Source: Rosellinia necatrix
Taxonomy: Eukaryota > Ascomycota > Sordariomycetes > Xylariales > Xylariaceae
Reading direction: 5' to 3'
Length of the DNA stretch: 64,000 nucleotides
NCBI GenBank assembly: GCA_021209875.1
Contig: JAGYVD010000002.1
Location: forward strand, 6,200,001 to 6,264,000
In this document: positions 62,830 to 64,000 of the stretch, one piece after another
Position numbering within the stretch: position 1 is the stretch's first letter
How the letters are laid out: each line of letters opens with the position of its first letter
Notes under the pieces: generated by a model
Told to the model about the DNA's origin: nothing
The model's input: only the letters and a program-made list of their open reading frames with translations
The model's database searches: none
Made by a program: the position numbers and the translations under genes

Positions 62830-64000
62830 ATGCCTACAGCATTAGAGCGACGGAAAGTCAAATGCCCCCAAGATGTCGTTCAAGGCGCGAGAAATGTCAT
62901 AGCATGTCTAGCAGGGCGCTGTCCACAACCGAACGGCTTTGGATCTTTTAGTCTGTCCATCTACGACACTGCATGGCTAGCCATGATCCGTGATCCTGGA
63001 GCCCAAGGACGTTGGCTCTTTCCAAAGTCGTATTCCTACCTCCTACTCCATCAAGGTGAGGATGGAATGTGGCCGATCTATGCTTCGCCTATCGATGGTA
63101 TCCTCAACACGCTTGCCAGCCTCCTGGCTCTTGTCAAGCATCACAAGTCAGACACCACCGACGTTGACAGCCCTCGTCCAGCCAATGCTTGGGATGTGCC
63201 GACAAGGATTGAGAAAGCGCACAGAGCGCTGCAGTTGGCACTAAACCATTGGGATGTGAGCCAAACTTTGCACGTCGGTTCCGAGATGCTTGTGCCGAGT
63301 CTATTGAGGCAACTCGGTGAGGAGGGAGTCGTCTTCGAATTTGATGGCCAATCGGCACTTACGAGCCTGTATCAGAAGAAGCTTGACATGCTTGGGTCAA
63401 AACAGCCGACTACACTACTGCATTCATTAGAAGCATTAGTTGGTGCGTTCGATTTTGGCCTCCTCCGGCATCACTGCAGCATCTACAGAGGCATGCTAGG
63501 ATCTCCAGCATCAACAGCAGCATATCTCTTGCACTCACCAGAGTGGGACATCCGAGCGCAAACTTATCTAGAGAATGTCGTCAGCTACTATGGATCTTGC
63601 GGCGGCGTACCGAGCTGCTTTCCCACCCCTGTGTTTGAGATTTCATGGATCGTCTCAACACTTCTCGCGAGCGATTTCAACATCGAGGACTTTCGCGGCG
63701 GTGACCTTCACGTTATCACAGAATATCTACGCCAGGCTATCGGTGATCAAGACGGCGTGCTGGGTTTCGCACCACATTGTCTCCCTGACGCCGACGACAC
63801 AGCAAAATCCCTGCTGGCACTGGGTGCTCTTGGTGTACAAATCGACCGCGCCCCCCTCATTCGGAATTTCGAAGGCAGCAGTCACTTCAAAACATACCAA
63901 CTCGAGAGGAAGCCAAGCGTCAGCGCAAACTGCAACGTTCTCCTCGCGCTTCTTACGTCTCCCAACGTCGAAAAATACGTTCCACAGATTGAGAAGGCGG
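62830..64000 (+). CDS. Diterpene cyclase, CPS/KS-like; class II domain (3' end cut)
   Basis: Reads open and without intron from ATG 62830 to the window end (390 residues). N-terminal SIYDTAW (residues 43-49) and DGILNTLASLLAL are typical of copalyl/kaurene-type synthases, and the class II acid motif is intact as PDADDTAKS (DxDD at 320-323), which protonates geranylgeranyl diphosphate. Fungal homologues are bifunctional, about 950 residues, with a C-terminal class I DDxxD-like motif that would lie beyond this window, so bifunctionality and product cannot be judged. Together with the upstream P450 and GST it marks a diterpenoid cluster; no GGPP synthase is seen in the window. Confidence 0.92.
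   Translation, partial: MPTALERRKVKCPQDVVQGARNVIACLAGRCPQPNGFGSFSLSIYDTAWLAMIRDPGAQGRWLFPKSYSYLLLHQGEDGMWPIYASPIDGILNTLASLLALVKHHKSDTTDVDSPRPANAWDVPTRIEKAHRALQLALNHWDVSQTLHVGSEMLVPSLLRQLGEEGVVFEFDGQSALTSLYQKKLDMLGSKQPTTLLHSLEALVGAFDFGLLRHHCSIYRGMLGSPASTAAYLLHSPEWDIRAQTYLENVVSYYGSCGGVPSCFPTPVFEISWIVSTLLASDFNIEDFRGGDLHVITEYLRQAIGDQDGVLGFAPHCLPDADDTAKSLLALGALGVQIDRAPLIRNFEGSSHFKTYQLERKPSVSANCNVLLALLTSPNVEKYVPQIEKA

Overview
The window looks like a filamentous ascomycete chromosome, most likely a Sordariomycete. The grounds are many short GT..AG introns, a Zn2Cys6 regulator with a fungal-type middle region, a secreted esterase with a fungal CBM1, a Pth11/rhodopsin-type membrane protein, a decayed NACHT/ankyrin gene, and a ~13 kb AT-saturated block of mutated transposons of the kind made by repeat-induced point mutation (RIP). 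The species cannot be fixed from the sequence alone.

Layout. 1-9.8 kb holds conserved housekeeping genes: ERG10 (acetoacetyl-CoA thiolase, minus, cut by the window start), SNU114 (U5 snRNP GTPase, plus) and CIA2 (MIP18-family Fe-S assembly factor, minus). 9.8-18.7 kb is a gene desert of simple repeats and short palindromic motifs, with one doubtful small gene. 18.7-21.9 kb is a seven-exon Zn2Cys6 transcription factor. 21.9-28.4 kb is again gene-poor but carries a tRNA-Asp. 28.4-30.0 kb is a secreted CE1 acetyl xylan esterase with a C-terminal CBM1. 30.3-34.7 kb is a broken NACHT-like/ankyrin gene. 35.4-38.9 kb is a convergent pair, an intronless P450 and a five-exon SAM-dependent methyltransferase. 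39.65-52.69 kb is the AT-rich block; inside it a complete LTR retrotransposon skeleton (44574-51372) with a 5-bp target duplication can be delimited. 53.5 kb onward returns to normal composition: a secreted alpha/beta hydrolase, a seven-TM rhodopsin-like protein, a glutathione S-transferase, a second P450, and the 5' half of a diterpene cyclase with an intact class II DADD motif. The last four look like the left flank of a diterpenoid cluster that continues to the right of the window.

Most notable observations: (1) the two LTRs carry reciprocal, mutually exclusive C-to-T/G-to-A damage that switches at the same LTR position, so the damaged tract coincides with a possible R-U5-internal-U3 unit; (2) the residual cytosines of the AT-rich block sit mostly after A or G, and CpA is still common, unlike textbook CpA-driven RIP; (3) the diterpene cyclase/P450/GST group; (4) two conserved genes (ERG10 and the Zn2Cys6 factor) each need removal of exactly one base in a homopolymer, which points to assembly errors. 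All exon joins were made by eye from splice signals, reading phase and known family conservation.
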